From contig NZ_BAABBN010000004.1 in NCBI RefSeq assembly GCF_039537985.1, positions 186,001-250,000 of the forward strand: 64,000 nt of DNA, given 5' to 3'. The notes beneath the pieces were generated by a model. That model worked only from the letters and a program-made list of their open reading frames with translations. It was not told the origin of the DNA and ran no database searches. A program made the translations under genes and the position numbers. Below, in pieces: positions 42,060 through 50,164 of the stretch (the stretch's first letter is position 1; the number at the start of each line of letters is the position of its first letter). This DNA is from Litoribacillus peritrichatus. Its GTDB lineage: Bacteria > Pseudomonadota > Gammaproteobacteria > Pseudomonadales > Litoribrevibacteraceae.

Positions 42060-43424
42060 ATGACTGAATTGACATGTTTTAAAGCTTACGACATTCGTGG
42101 AAAGTTGGGCGATGAGTTAAACGATGACATAGCTTACCGGGTTGGCCGAGCCTTTGGGGAACTTTTAAAGCCTAAAAAAATTGCAGTTGGTGGCGATGTA
42201 CGTTCAACCAGTGAGCAACTGAAGCAGGCTGTTGCTAGAGGGTTAATGGACTCGGGGGTGGATGTGGTTGACCTCGGAGAGGTGGGTACAGAAGAAGTTT
42301 ATTTTGCGGCATTCCATTTGGATGTTGATGGTGGCATTGAAGTTACCGCTTCCCATAACCCAATAGATTACAATGGTATGAAGTTGGTTACCAAAGGCAG
42401 TAGGCCCATTTCTGGAGATACGGGTCTTAAGGAAATCCAACGGCTGGCGGAATTGAATTCGTTCCCTGAAATTGAGACCAAAGGGGAGTATTCTAAGCTT
42501 TCCATTCTGAACGATTATGTTGATCATCTATTAACGTATGTAAATACGTCACAGCTTAAATCGCTAAAGCTCGTGGTGAACTCAGGTAATGGAGCTGCTG
42601 GTCATGTCATTGATGCGATTGAACAGCAGTTTCAGAAGCAAGGCGTCCCTGTTGAGTTCATCAAAGTGCACCATGAACCGGACCCAACATTCCCTAACGG
42701 AATCCCAAACCCTTTGCTGCCGGAGAATCGGAGTGCAACGTCAGATGCCGTTATTGAGCATAATGCGGATATGGGTATTGCATGGGATGGGGACTTTGAC
42801 CGTTGTTTTTTGTTTGATGAACAGGGCGCATTCATTGAAGGCTATTATATTGTCGGTTTGCTTGCCGAAGCCTTTTTGAAAAAGGATCACGGAGCAAAGG
42901 TGATTTATGACCCTCGTTTGACCTGGAATACTCAGGAAGTTGTCAGTGAGGCAGGTGGCGTTCCTATTATGTCTAAGACGGGGCATGCTTTTATCAAAGA
43001 GCGCATGCGTAAAGAAGATGCCGTGTACGGTGGTGAAATGAGTGCTCACCATTATTTTAAGGATTTTGCGTATTGCGATAGTGGTATGATTCCCTGGTTG
43101 TTGGTTGCTGAACTGATTTCAACAAAGGGTGCATCACTATCCTCAATGGTGAGAGACAGAATAAATAAGTTTCCTTCTTCAGGAGAAATTAACTCTAAGT
43201 TAGAGAACCCTCAAGAAGCCATTCAACGTGTATTAACCAGGTATCAAGAAGAGGCTTTAGACGTTGATTATACCGATGGTATCGGTGTTAGTTTTAGTGA
43301 GTGGCGTTTTAACCTGCGTAGTTCTAATACCGAGCCTGTGGTTCGTTTAAATGTCGAGAGTCGTGGAGATACGGCCTTGATGGAATTAAAAACTAAAGAG
43401 ATTTTAGGCATACTTCGTGCTTAA
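42060..43424 (+). CDS. manB: Phosphomannomutase (ManB/CpsG type)
   Basis: A 454-residue alpha-D-phosphohexomutase. It opens CFKAYDIRGKLGDELN, has the phosphoserine loop TASHNPIDYNGMKL with Ser about residue 98, the metal loop DGDFDRCF near 243, the sugar loop GGEMSAHHYF near 325 and the phosphate loop RSSNTEPVVRLN near 420. It converts mannose-6-P to mannose-1-P for GDP-mannose synthesis by ManC. Length and motifs are standard. It lies 22 bases after manC. Confidence 0.95.
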   Translation: MTELTCFKAYDIRGKLGDELNDDIAYRVGRAFGELLKPKKIAVGGDVRSTSEQLKQAVARGLMDSGVDVVDLGEVGTEEVYFAAFHLDVDGGIEVTASHNPIDYNGMKLVTKGSRPISGDTGLKEIQRLAELNSFPEIETKGEYSKLSILNDYVDHLLTYVNTSQLKSLKLVVNSGNGAAGHVIDAIEQQFQKQGVPVEFIKVHHEPDPTFPNGIPNPLLPENRSATSDAVIEHNADMGIAWDGDFDRCFLFDEQGAFIEGYYIVGLLAEAFLKKDHGAKVIYDPRLTWNTQEVVSEAGGVPIMSKTGHAFIKERMRKEDAVYGGEMSAHHYFKDFAYCDSGMIPWLLVAELISTKGASLSSMVRDRINKFPSSGEINSKLENPQEAIQRVLTRYQEEALDVDYTDGIGVSFSEWRFNLRSSNTEPVVRLNVESRGDTALMELKTKEILGILRA

Positions 43425-43473
43425 TTCTGTATGCTGTCGTTATTTGAAATAAGAGTTTATTAAGGATTGAACT

Positions 43474-44355
43474 ATGAAAGCTGTTATACCTGTTGCTGGT
43501 CTTGGTACAAGGATGTTACCAGCCACTAAAGCAATACCTAAAGAGATGCTGCCAGTGGTTGATAAACCGCTGATTCAGTACGTTGTGAATGAAGCTATTG
43601 CTGCTGGTATTAATGAAATTGTACTGGTGACACACTCAAGTAAAAATTCCATCGAAAACCACTTTGACACCAGTTTTGAACTTGAAACCCAGCTGGAACG
43701 TCGTGTTAAGCGACAGTTGCTTGATGAAATTCGTGCAATATGCCCTCCTCATGTGACCATCATATCGGTGCGTCAGAACGAAGCAAAAGGTCTGGGGCAT
43801 GCCATTTTATGTGCACAGTCGGTGATTGGTGATGACGACGTCGTTGTCATGCTTCCTGACGTGTTAATTGATGATGCAGCAAGTGATTTAAAGAATGACA
43901 ACCTGGCTTCAATGATTCAACGCTTTAAAGAAACCCGATCAAGCCAAATTATGGTGGAAGGCGTTCCTGAAGAGATCGTTGATAAGTATGGCGTGGTTGA
44001 TTTGGGTGGCGAAGATCTTGACGTTGGTGAAAGTAAACCTATGACAAGTATTGTTGAAAAACCAAAAAGGGAAGACGCGCCTTCGAACCAAGCGGTTGTT
44101 GGTCGCTATGTTCTTTCTAAGTTTATTTGGCCATTGCTTCGTAAAACACCACTAGGTGCTGGCGATGAAATCCAGTTAACCGATGCCATTGCCATGCTAA
44201 TGGATGTTGAAACGGTTGAGGCATATCGTATTGTAGGCAAGAGCCATGATTGCGGCAGTAAAATTGGTTACATGAAGGCCAATGTTGAATATGGTCTTCG
44301 TCATGCTGACTTAAATGGTGAATTCAAACAATACTTAAAAGACATTGTTAAGTAA
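43474..44355 (+). CDS. galU: UTP-glucose-1-phosphate uridylyltransferase
   Basis: A 293-residue GalU. The nucleotidyltransferase start is VAGLGTRMLPATKAIPKEM, with VVDKPLIQYVVNEAIAAGI, EAKGLGHAILCA, MLPDVLID, VEKPKRE and GKSHDCGSKIGYM. It makes UDP-glucose, the likely donor for the initiating WcaJ-type transferase. It has a good AAGGA ribosome site and closes the cluster; a terminator lies about 130 bases downstream. Confidence 0.96.
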   Translation: MKAVIPVAGLGTRMLPATKAIPKEMLPVVDKPLIQYVVNEAIAAGINEIVLVTHSSKNSIENHFDTSFELETQLERRVKRQLLDEIRAICPPHVTIISVRQNEAKGLGHAILCAQSVIGDDDVVVMLPDVLIDDAASDLKNDNLASMIQRFKETRSSQIMVEGVPEEIVDKYGVVDLGGEDLDVGESKPMTSIVEKPKREDAPSNQAVVGRYVLSKFIWPLLRKTPLGAGDEIQLTDAIAMLMDVETVEAYRIVGKSHDCGSKIGYMKANVEYGLRHADLNGEFKQYLKDIVK

Positions 44356-44486
44356 TAAGTCTGATAAAATTTTTAACAATTAATTTTTGATAAAAGTTCA
44401 ATTTACTTATTTGATCCGGCTGGCTTGTTTGGTCTGAATTAAATTCTTTATGAACAATAAGTTATCAGAATTTGGTTGATGAATAG

Positions 44487-44520
44487 AGCCCTGCTTTTTT
44501 CCTGAAAGCGGGGCTTTTTT
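44487..44520 (+). terminator. Rho-independent terminator at the end of the polysaccharide cluster
   Basis: The stem AGCCC-GCTTT / AAAGC-GGGCT, with a single mismatch, is followed by a T-run. It separates galU from the pyruvate dehydrogenase-type operon. Confidence 0.85.
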
Positions 44521-44636
44521 ATGTGTGTTTATTTTCAGGTAGCTGTTCTCTGCAACGTGTTTAAAGCAACTTTGACTAAAATAGAGTCAGGGCTTCGTTT
44601 TACTGAGCTTCGTACTTTTGTGAGTAAGGAGAGCTT

Positions 44637-45752
44637 ATGACAGAGTTATTGCAGGTTGAACTAAAGCGGTTTCTCAATGCTGGTGGGGAAGTCATCACTG
44701 ATGATGCCCGCGCTGGTGTGATATTAAACGACTCGGAATTATTACAAAGCGCCTATCGTTGGATGACTCTTACGCGGTTGTATGATCAAAAAGCGGTCGC
44801 ATTGCAACGAACAGGACAAATGGGAACCTACCCGTCATCGTTAGGTCAGGAAGCCGTTGGCGTGGCTGTTGGCTTGGCAATGACTGAACAGGATACGCTC
44901 GTTCCCTATTATCGGGATCACGCTACCATGTTAATTCGTGGAGGCAAAATTCGGGATTTACTACTGTATTGGGGAGGCGATGAAAGAGGGTGCAGTGGAG
45001 GCTACCCACAAGATTTTCCTGTGTGTGTTCCTATTGCCACGCAATCCTCTCATGCCGTTGGTGTTGCTTCTGCCATTAAAATACGAGGTGAAGAAAATGC
45101 CGTTGTTACCACCATTGGTGATGGTGGTACTTCAAAAGGAGATTTTTTAGAAGCCTTAAATCTGGCTGGTGCCTGGCAGTTACCTGTTGTGTTTATCATT
45201 AATAATAATCAGTGGGCAATTTCGGTTCCAAGGAACATACAGTGTGGCGCCAAAACCTTAGCTCAAAAAGGCGTTGGTGCAGGCATTCCTTTTGTTCAGG
45301 TGGATGGCAATGATTTTTGCGCACTGTACTCAGCCCTGCAAGACGCGCTTGTTCGTGCAAGAGCCGGGAAAGGCGCAACGCTGATTGAAGCGGTTACCTA
45401 TCGTCTTGGAGACCATACCACCGCTGATGATGCAACACGATATCGCTCTCCTGAAGAAGTCAAAGAGGCCTGGAAAAATGAGCCGATCAAACGCTTACAA
45501 ACGTATTTGGTTCAAAAAAACTGGTGGTCTGAAAGTAAAGAGAAAGATTGGCAGGCGGAATGTGACAAATTGGTCGAAGAAGGAATAGAGGCATATAAAG
45601 CAATACTTCCTGAACCAGCCGAAGCTATGTTTGACTATTTATATCATGATTTTCCGGAGGTGATGTCGGAACAGCTGGAATTGCTTTACCAAAAAACGGA
45701 ACGTATCGAACGATTGAAATCCAGTGTTAATGATGCCTCAAACGATGCCTGA
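44637..45752 (+). CDS. pdhA: Pyruvate dehydrogenase-type E1 alpha subunit
   Basis: A 371-residue ThDP-dependent dehydrogenase subunit. The N-terminal half has YDQKAVALQRTGQMGTYPSS and YYRDHATMLIRGG. The ThDP-binding motif runs from TIGDGGTSKGDFLEALNLAG to NNNQWAISVP (about 159-195). The phospholoop-like YRLGDHTTADDATRY near 256 is typical of pyruvate or branched-chain alpha subunits. It decarboxylates a 2-oxo acid with the beta subunit. The ATG follows TAAGGAG. Pyruvate is the usual substrate for this arrangement, but a branched-chain 2-oxo acid cannot be ruled out, especially with a leucine-dehydrogenase-type gene at 21836. Confidence 0.88.
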   Translation: MTELLQVELKRFLNAGGEVITDDARAGVILNDSELLQSAYRWMTLTRLYDQKAVALQRTGQMGTYPSSLGQEAVGVAVGLAMTEQDTLVPYYRDHATMLIRGGKIRDLLLYWGGDERGCSGGYPQDFPVCVPIATQSSHAVGVASAIKIRGEENAVVTTIGDGGTSKGDFLEALNLAGAWQLPVVFIINNNQWAISVPRNIQCGAKTLAQKGVGAGIPFVQVDGNDFCALYSALQDALVRARAGKGATLIEAVTYRLGDHTTADDATRYRSPEEVKEAWKNEPIKRLQTYLVQKNWWSESKEKDWQAECDKLVEEGIEAYKAILPEPAEAMFDYLYHDFPEVMSEQLELLYQKTERIERLKSSVNDASNDA

Positions 45753-45765
45753 GAAGGAGTAAATT

Positions 45766-46755
45766 ATGAACGAAAAGATTCATGAAATTACTTTGGTTGA
45801 ATCGGTAAATTTAGCACTGGCTCATGAGATGCGTGTCGACGAGCGTGTTGTCGTTCTGGGTGAGGATGTGGGGGTAAATGGCGGTGTTTTCCGGGCGACG
45901 GTCGACCTGCGAGATGAGTTTGGTTTCAAGCGCGTAATGGATACACCATTGGCGGAAACGCTGATTGCCGGGATGAGCATTGGCATGGCCGGGCATGGAC
46001 TAAAACCTGTGGCTGAAATTCAGTTTATGGGGTTTATCTACGCTGCCATGGAGCATTTGGTTTCACATGCAAGCAGGTTGCGTAATCGAACAAGGGGACG
46101 CTTGGAGTGCCCTCTCGTCATCAGAGCGCCTTTTGGTGGGGGTATTCATGCTCCGGAACACCATTCCGAAAGTACCGAAGCTATTTTTGCTCACATTCCT
46201 GGCTTGAGGGTGGTGATACCGTCTTCACCGACACGCGCATATGGTTTATTGCTGGCCTCAATCCGCTGTCCCGATCCGGTGTTATTTCTTGAACCTAAGC
46301 GTATTTACCGAATCGACCGACAAAAAGTGATCGACAATGGTGAAGCACTTCCTCTGGATACTTGCTTCACGTTAAGACAGGGGAGTGACATCACACTGGT
46401 GAGCTGGGGTGCTTCCATTCGAGAAACACTGATAGCGGCTGAAGCACTGAGTAAAAAAGGTATTGAGGCTGAGGTGATTGATTTGGCCTCGATTAAACCA
46501 TTCGATTTAACTACGATTTTGAACTCGGTTAGGCACACGGGCAGATGCTGTATTGTGCATGAGGCTTGCCGTTCTTTTGGTGTGGGTGCTGAAATTGCGG
46601 CCAGTCTGGCAGAGCATGCTCTTTTGGATTTAAAAGCGCCTATAAAACGGGTGACGGGGTTTGATACGGTGATGCCTTATTTTAAGAATGAGCATTATTA
46701 TTTACCGAATGAACACGACATTGTAGATACCTGTGAACAGCTGATGGCATTTTGA
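45766..46755 (+). CDS. pdhB: Pyruvate dehydrogenase-type E1 beta subunit
   Basis: A 329-residue transketolase-like beta subunit. Family blocks are LVESVNLALAHEMRVDERVV, GEDVGVNGGVFRAT, DTPLAETLIAGMSIGMAGHG, PVAEIQFMGFIYAAMEHLVS and HAPEHHSESTEAIFAHIPGL, and the C-terminal domain has EVIDLASIKPFDLTTIL and VHEACRSFGVGAEIAA. It forms the alpha2beta2 E1 with the upstream product. A strong GAAGGAG ribosome site lies in the 13-base gap after pdhA. Confidence 0.9.
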   Translation: MNEKIHEITLVESVNLALAHEMRVDERVVVLGEDVGVNGGVFRATVDLRDEFGFKRVMDTPLAETLIAGMSIGMAGHGLKPVAEIQFMGFIYAAMEHLVSHASRLRNRTRGRLECPLVIRAPFGGGIHAPEHHSESTEAIFAHIPGLRVVIPSSPTRAYGLLLASIRCPDPVLFLEPKRIYRIDRQKVIDNGEALPLDTCFTLRQGSDITLVSWGASIRETLIAAEALSKKGIEAEVIDLASIKPFDLTTILNSVRHTGRCCIVHEACRSFGVGAEIAASLAEHALLDLKAPIKRVTGFDTVMPYFKNEHYYLPNEHDIVDTCEQLMAF

Positions 46756-46865
46756 ATGCTGCTCATGCTCGTCTTGAAAGACTGAGCGGTGTTGGAAAGA
46801 CTGCGGTGTGCTGAAAAGGCTGTAAGTGCTGAATAAACAATCCCAACAAATTTTCCGGAGGCGCT

Positions 46866-47978
46866 ATGAAGTATTTCAAACTTCCTGATTTAGGTGAAGG
46901 GTTATCTGAAGCAGAAATTGTTGAGTGGCATGTTAAGGAAGGGGATGACGTAAAAGAAGACGACTTGCTGGTTTCTGTGGAAACTGCAAAAGCGATTGTA
47001 GACCTGCCTTCACCTGTGACAGGTAAAATACTGGCGTGTTTCGGTCATACAGGTGATGTGCTGCACATTGGCGACCCTCTTGTAGAGTTTGATCATCTTT
47101 CTGATGATACAGGGACAGTGGTTGGTGAAATTAAAGCTGCGGATCAAAAGGTTCAATCGGACACGTTTATCATTGGTTCATCAGGGACTCAAATCAATCA
47201 GGCAAAAGCAACGCCCAGTGTCCGAGCCTTGGCTCGAAGGCTTAATGTCGATATTGAACAAGTAAAAGGCAGTGGGTCTGAGGGCAGGATTCTGTCTGAA
47301 GATGTAGAGGCATCCGCCAAAATAGATCAAGAAAAAGGTCAAAGTACAGTATTACGGGGTGTACGAAGGACGATGGCAAAAACGATGGCCATGTCTCATC
47401 AGCAAGTTGTCCCTGTCAGTATTTTTGATGTGGTTGATGTTCATAAGTGGCCGGAAGGCGACGACACTACTATTCGTTTGGCCAAAGCCATTGCCCTGGC
47501 TTGTAAAGAAGAGCCTGCATTGAATGTCTGGTTTGATGGTGAACGTAATTCGATTCGGCCGTGCCAACAAGTTGATCTGGCCATCGCGGTGGACACAGAT
47601 CAGGGTCTTTTTGTACCAGTACTCAGGGACATCAATAATCGTTCTTTGAAAGACTTGCGCAGCGGTTTGGATCAGCTTCGGCAAGCAGTTAAATCAAGAA
47701 ACATTCCGCCTTCTGAGATGTTAGGGGCCACAATTACTTTGAGTAATTTTGGGACAATGGCCGGGCGCTTTGCTACACCAGTTGTGGTGCCTCCCACCGT
47801 AGCGATTGTTGGTGCAGGAAAAATTTATCAAGGCGTTGTTGCTTATAAAGGGCGAGCAGTTGTACACCCAGTTTTACCTGTGTCGTTAACCTTTGATCAT
47901 CGCGCGGTAACGGGAGGAGAGGCGGCACGTTTCTTAGGGGCCATACTAAAGAGTCTTTCTAAGAAACAAGTAAAATGA
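46866..47978 (+). CDS. Dihydrolipoamide acyltransferase E2 of the 2-oxo acid dehydrogenase complex
   Basis: A 370-residue E2. It has one lipoyl domain (about 1-78; lipoyl-Lys in VSVETAKAIVDLPSP, with A in place of the common D), a peripheral-subunit-binding domain (TPSVRALARRLNVDIEQV and GSGSEGRI, about 115-148) and a short catalytic domain. The C-terminal active-site motif reads FDHRAVTGGEAARFL, so His is kept but the usual Asp of HRxxDG is Thr. Such variants occur in some E2 branches. No E3 gene follows; a general lipoamide dehydrogenase elsewhere must serve. A GGAGG ribosome site lies before the ATG after a 110-base gap. Confidence 0.9.
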   Translation: MKYFKLPDLGEGLSEAEIVEWHVKEGDDVKEDDLLVSVETAKAIVDLPSPVTGKILACFGHTGDVLHIGDPLVEFDHLSDDTGTVVGEIKAADQKVQSDTFIIGSSGTQINQAKATPSVRALARRLNVDIEQVKGSGSEGRILSEDVEASAKIDQEKGQSTVLRGVRRTMAKTMAMSHQQVVPVSIFDVVDVHKWPEGDDTTIRLAKAIALACKEEPALNVWFDGERNSIRPCQQVDLAIAVDTDQGLFVPVLRDINNRSLKDLRSGLDQLRQAVKSRNIPPSEMLGATITLSNFGTMAGRFATPVVVPPTVAIVGAGKIYQGVVAYKGRAVVHPVLPVSLTFDHRAVTGGEAARFLGAILKSLSKKQVK

Positions 47979-48255
47979 TTTAAGCGTTTGATTTGTATGA
48001 GTATTGTATTATTGGACAAATAGTTGATTTTATACGACACTATTTTAATTGAACGACAATTCAATAAAGAAGGGTGCTAAATGACCTAAAATGGTTGCTA
48101 TTTAACCTCTTTGGGCTGATGGTAGGGTGTTACTGTGCTACTAGCACTTCTATATAAACAAAATAACAATAGGTACATGAACAGAACAAGTGCATACATT
48201 TGTTCTCTCAGGGAAGTTCAGGCGTACCAAATGTCAGTTGTATCATAGGCAAGCC

Positions 48256-49278
48256 ATGAACGATAAGTTACTCGATAAAGAGCAAATTCCGACTATTTAC
48301 GCTGCTGTGCTTTATAAAGTCATTGAAAATGCTGGGGGGCATGACATTGACTTAGGCAGGACGGTTGGTATTAGCAAAGAAAAGCTGTTTTCTTCGGAAG
48401 GGAGAATCAGCCGTCGCCAATTTGGACGACTGATAGATTTAGGATACAAAGTCACTGATTCACCCGAATTAGGCCTTGAGTTTGGACGTCAACTGAATGT
48501 TCATACTGACGGGCTGATGTCTCAGGTGGTGATCACTGCGAATACCTTAGGTGAAGCCGTAGACCGGATGATGAAATATTACCCTGTCTGTGGTTTTTCT
48601 ATGTTGCAATCGGTGACGGTGACGGATGATATTACCACCTTGCGTGTGACTTATCCGTATCATAATCGTATTAAACCTCAACATAAGATCTTTACTGCTG
48701 AGGCTGTGTTTGCAAGTTATTGGGTCAAGTTACAAAGCATGCTGGGCGATAAGATGATGTTGTCTGATATGAAGTTAGCATTTGGCCGACGAAAATACGC
48801 GAAAGATTATGAGGACTTATTCGGTTGTCCTGTGCGTTTTGATCAGCAGTTTAATGAAATGACCTTTCCTACTGCGTTGTTGAATCAGCCTTTGAAAACG
48901 GCCAACCCGTTTCTGGCTGACTTATCGAAGCAGTTGTGTGATCAACGCATTAAGGAAATTTCAGAGCAGGATACCTTGCCTAATCAGGTTAAGTTGATTC
49001 TTCAGAAAAATACCGGTGAAGTGCCCAGCTTAAATGACTTGGCGGACCACTTTGAATTATCGCCAAAAGCTTTACGTCAGCGTCTTGCAAGACATGACAC
49101 CAGTTATCAGCATATAGTTAATTCTGTGTTAAAAGAAAAGGCGTGCTACTTCCTGGGTGATCATCGTTTGTCGGTGGACGATGTGGCAATGAGGCTGGGA
49201 TACAGTGACAGTGCAAATTTCAGAAGAGCGTTTAAGCGCTGGACCGGAAAAGCTCCGAGTGAGTATCGTCGCTGTTAA
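48256..49278 (+). CDS. AraC-family transcriptional regulator
   Basis: A 340-residue regulator. The N-terminal ligand-binding domain of the Arabinose_bd (OruR/ArgR-like) type covers about 20-200 (SRRQFGRLIDLGYKVTDSPE, LGLEFGRQLNVHTDGL). The C-terminal HTH_18 domain (about 245-338) has FELSPKALRQRLARHDTSYQ and MRLGYSDSANFRRAFKRWTG. I chose the ATG at 48256, six bases after AGG, over an outer GTG at 48190. It lies about 280 bases after the E2 gene on the same strand. Control of that operon or of the nearby solute-binding gene is possible but unproven; the effector is unknown. Confidence 0.9.
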   Translation: MNDKLLDKEQIPTIYAAVLYKVIENAGGHDIDLGRTVGISKEKLFSSEGRISRRQFGRLIDLGYKVTDSPELGLEFGRQLNVHTDGLMSQVVITANTLGEAVDRMMKYYPVCGFSMLQSVTVTDDITTLRVTYPYHNRIKPQHKIFTAEAVFASYWVKLQSMLGDKMMLSDMKLAFGRRKYAKDYEDLFGCPVRFDQQFNEMTFPTALLNQPLKTANPFLADLSKQLCDQRIKEISEQDTLPNQVKLILQKNTGEVPSLNDLADHFELSPKALRQRLARHDTSYQHIVNSVLKEKACYFLGDHRLSVDDVAMRLGYSDSANFRRAFKRWTGKAPSEYRRC

Positions 49279-49319
49279 AAAACTCTGACCGAGCAGGATT
49301 AAATGGAAGAAACTCACGT

Positions 49320-50060
49320 TTAATTCTGCTGGCAGGAATCTACGCTATTTTCGATTTGCTTAATTATTTTAGGGTGCTTCTGAATAAAGTGGTGCCCCAG
49401 ATACACCCCTAAAGGTTTGCTTTTCGCAATCAGTGAATTCAGCTCAGAATCCACGGAATTTCTATAATTTAAATACATTGGTTCTGTGGCCAAAACATAG
49501 TCGAGTTTATCCAGTTCGAGCAATTCAAAAAGGTGTTTACTGCTTTCGTGGGCAATGATTTTGTAGCCCTCATGAGCGGAAATCCATTGATGCATATTTG
49601 TCCCCAAAACTACCCCGATGTTGATGTTTTCAGGGGTTGGTAATCCATTGTTATCCATTCTGGCTTCCCGTTCGTGTTTTAAGTACCAATGCCAGTAGCT
49701 GGTAATAAATGGGCCGAAATAGCGAGCGTATTGGTTTCTTGTGTTGTTTTCCGAGCCGACAAAAAAGCCGTCGTACTTTTGTTGTTTTACTAACTCCTGG
49801 GCTCGTTTCCAGGGGAGTAATTCCAAAGTGAATTGAAGGTCTGTGTTTTGTTCAATACACCGGATAACGTTTATTCCTAGGCCGGAAAGCTGCTGTTCCG
49901 GATCGTACTCCTGATAGGGTTCCATGATAGAAGTGGCAAGCTTGGCTGGAACGGCTTCCGATGCGTGGCTCGTTGGGCAAAGTGAAAGCGCCGTAAAGAA
50001 ACTTAAGCTGGGCAAGCTGAAAAATACAGTAAGCCTGCCATACAGAGGTCGTTTAAGCAT
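49320..50060 (-). CDS. Periplasmic solute-binding protein, family 3-like
   Basis: A 246-residue exported protein. A signal peptide (LTVFFSLPSLSFFTALSLC) is followed by a type II solute-binding fold. Family-like features are LSGLGINVIRCIEQNTDL, ELLPWKRAQELVKQQKYDGF and DKLDYVLATEPMYL. Such domains bind amino acids or similar small ligands, but orphan members without ABC permease genes, as here, often act as sensors or have unknown ligands. It is convergent with the AraC regulator, with 41 bases between stop codons. No permease or ATPase gene is adjacent. Confidence 0.82.
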   Translation of the reverse strand: MLKRPLYGRLTVFFSLPSLSFFTALSLCPTSHASEAVPAKLATSIMEPYQEYDPEQQLSGLGINVIRCIEQNTDLQFTLELLPWKRAQELVKQQKYDGFFVGSENNTRNQYARYFGPFITSYWHWYLKHEREARMDNNGLPTPENINIGVVLGTNMHQWISAHEGYKIIAHESSKHLFELLELDKLDYVLATEPMYLNYRNSVDSELNSLIAKSKPLGVYLGHHFIQKHPKIIKQIENSVDSCQQN

Positions 50061-50125
50061 TGAAAATTAAACCGTTATAGCCACAAGGTATATTCAGTAT
50101 GGCACGGTTTAATTGATTGAAAAGA

Positions 50126-50159
50126 AATCGGACAGGGCAAGCGTTCTCCCTGTCCGATT
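50126..50159 (-). terminator. Terminator of the RND pump operon
   Basis: A perfect twelve-pair stem AATCGGACAGGG / CCCTGTCCGATT with a ten-base loop is followed on the minus strand by TTCTTTTC. It lies six bases after the RND stop codon. Confidence 0.85.
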
Positions 50160-50164
50160 CTGCA

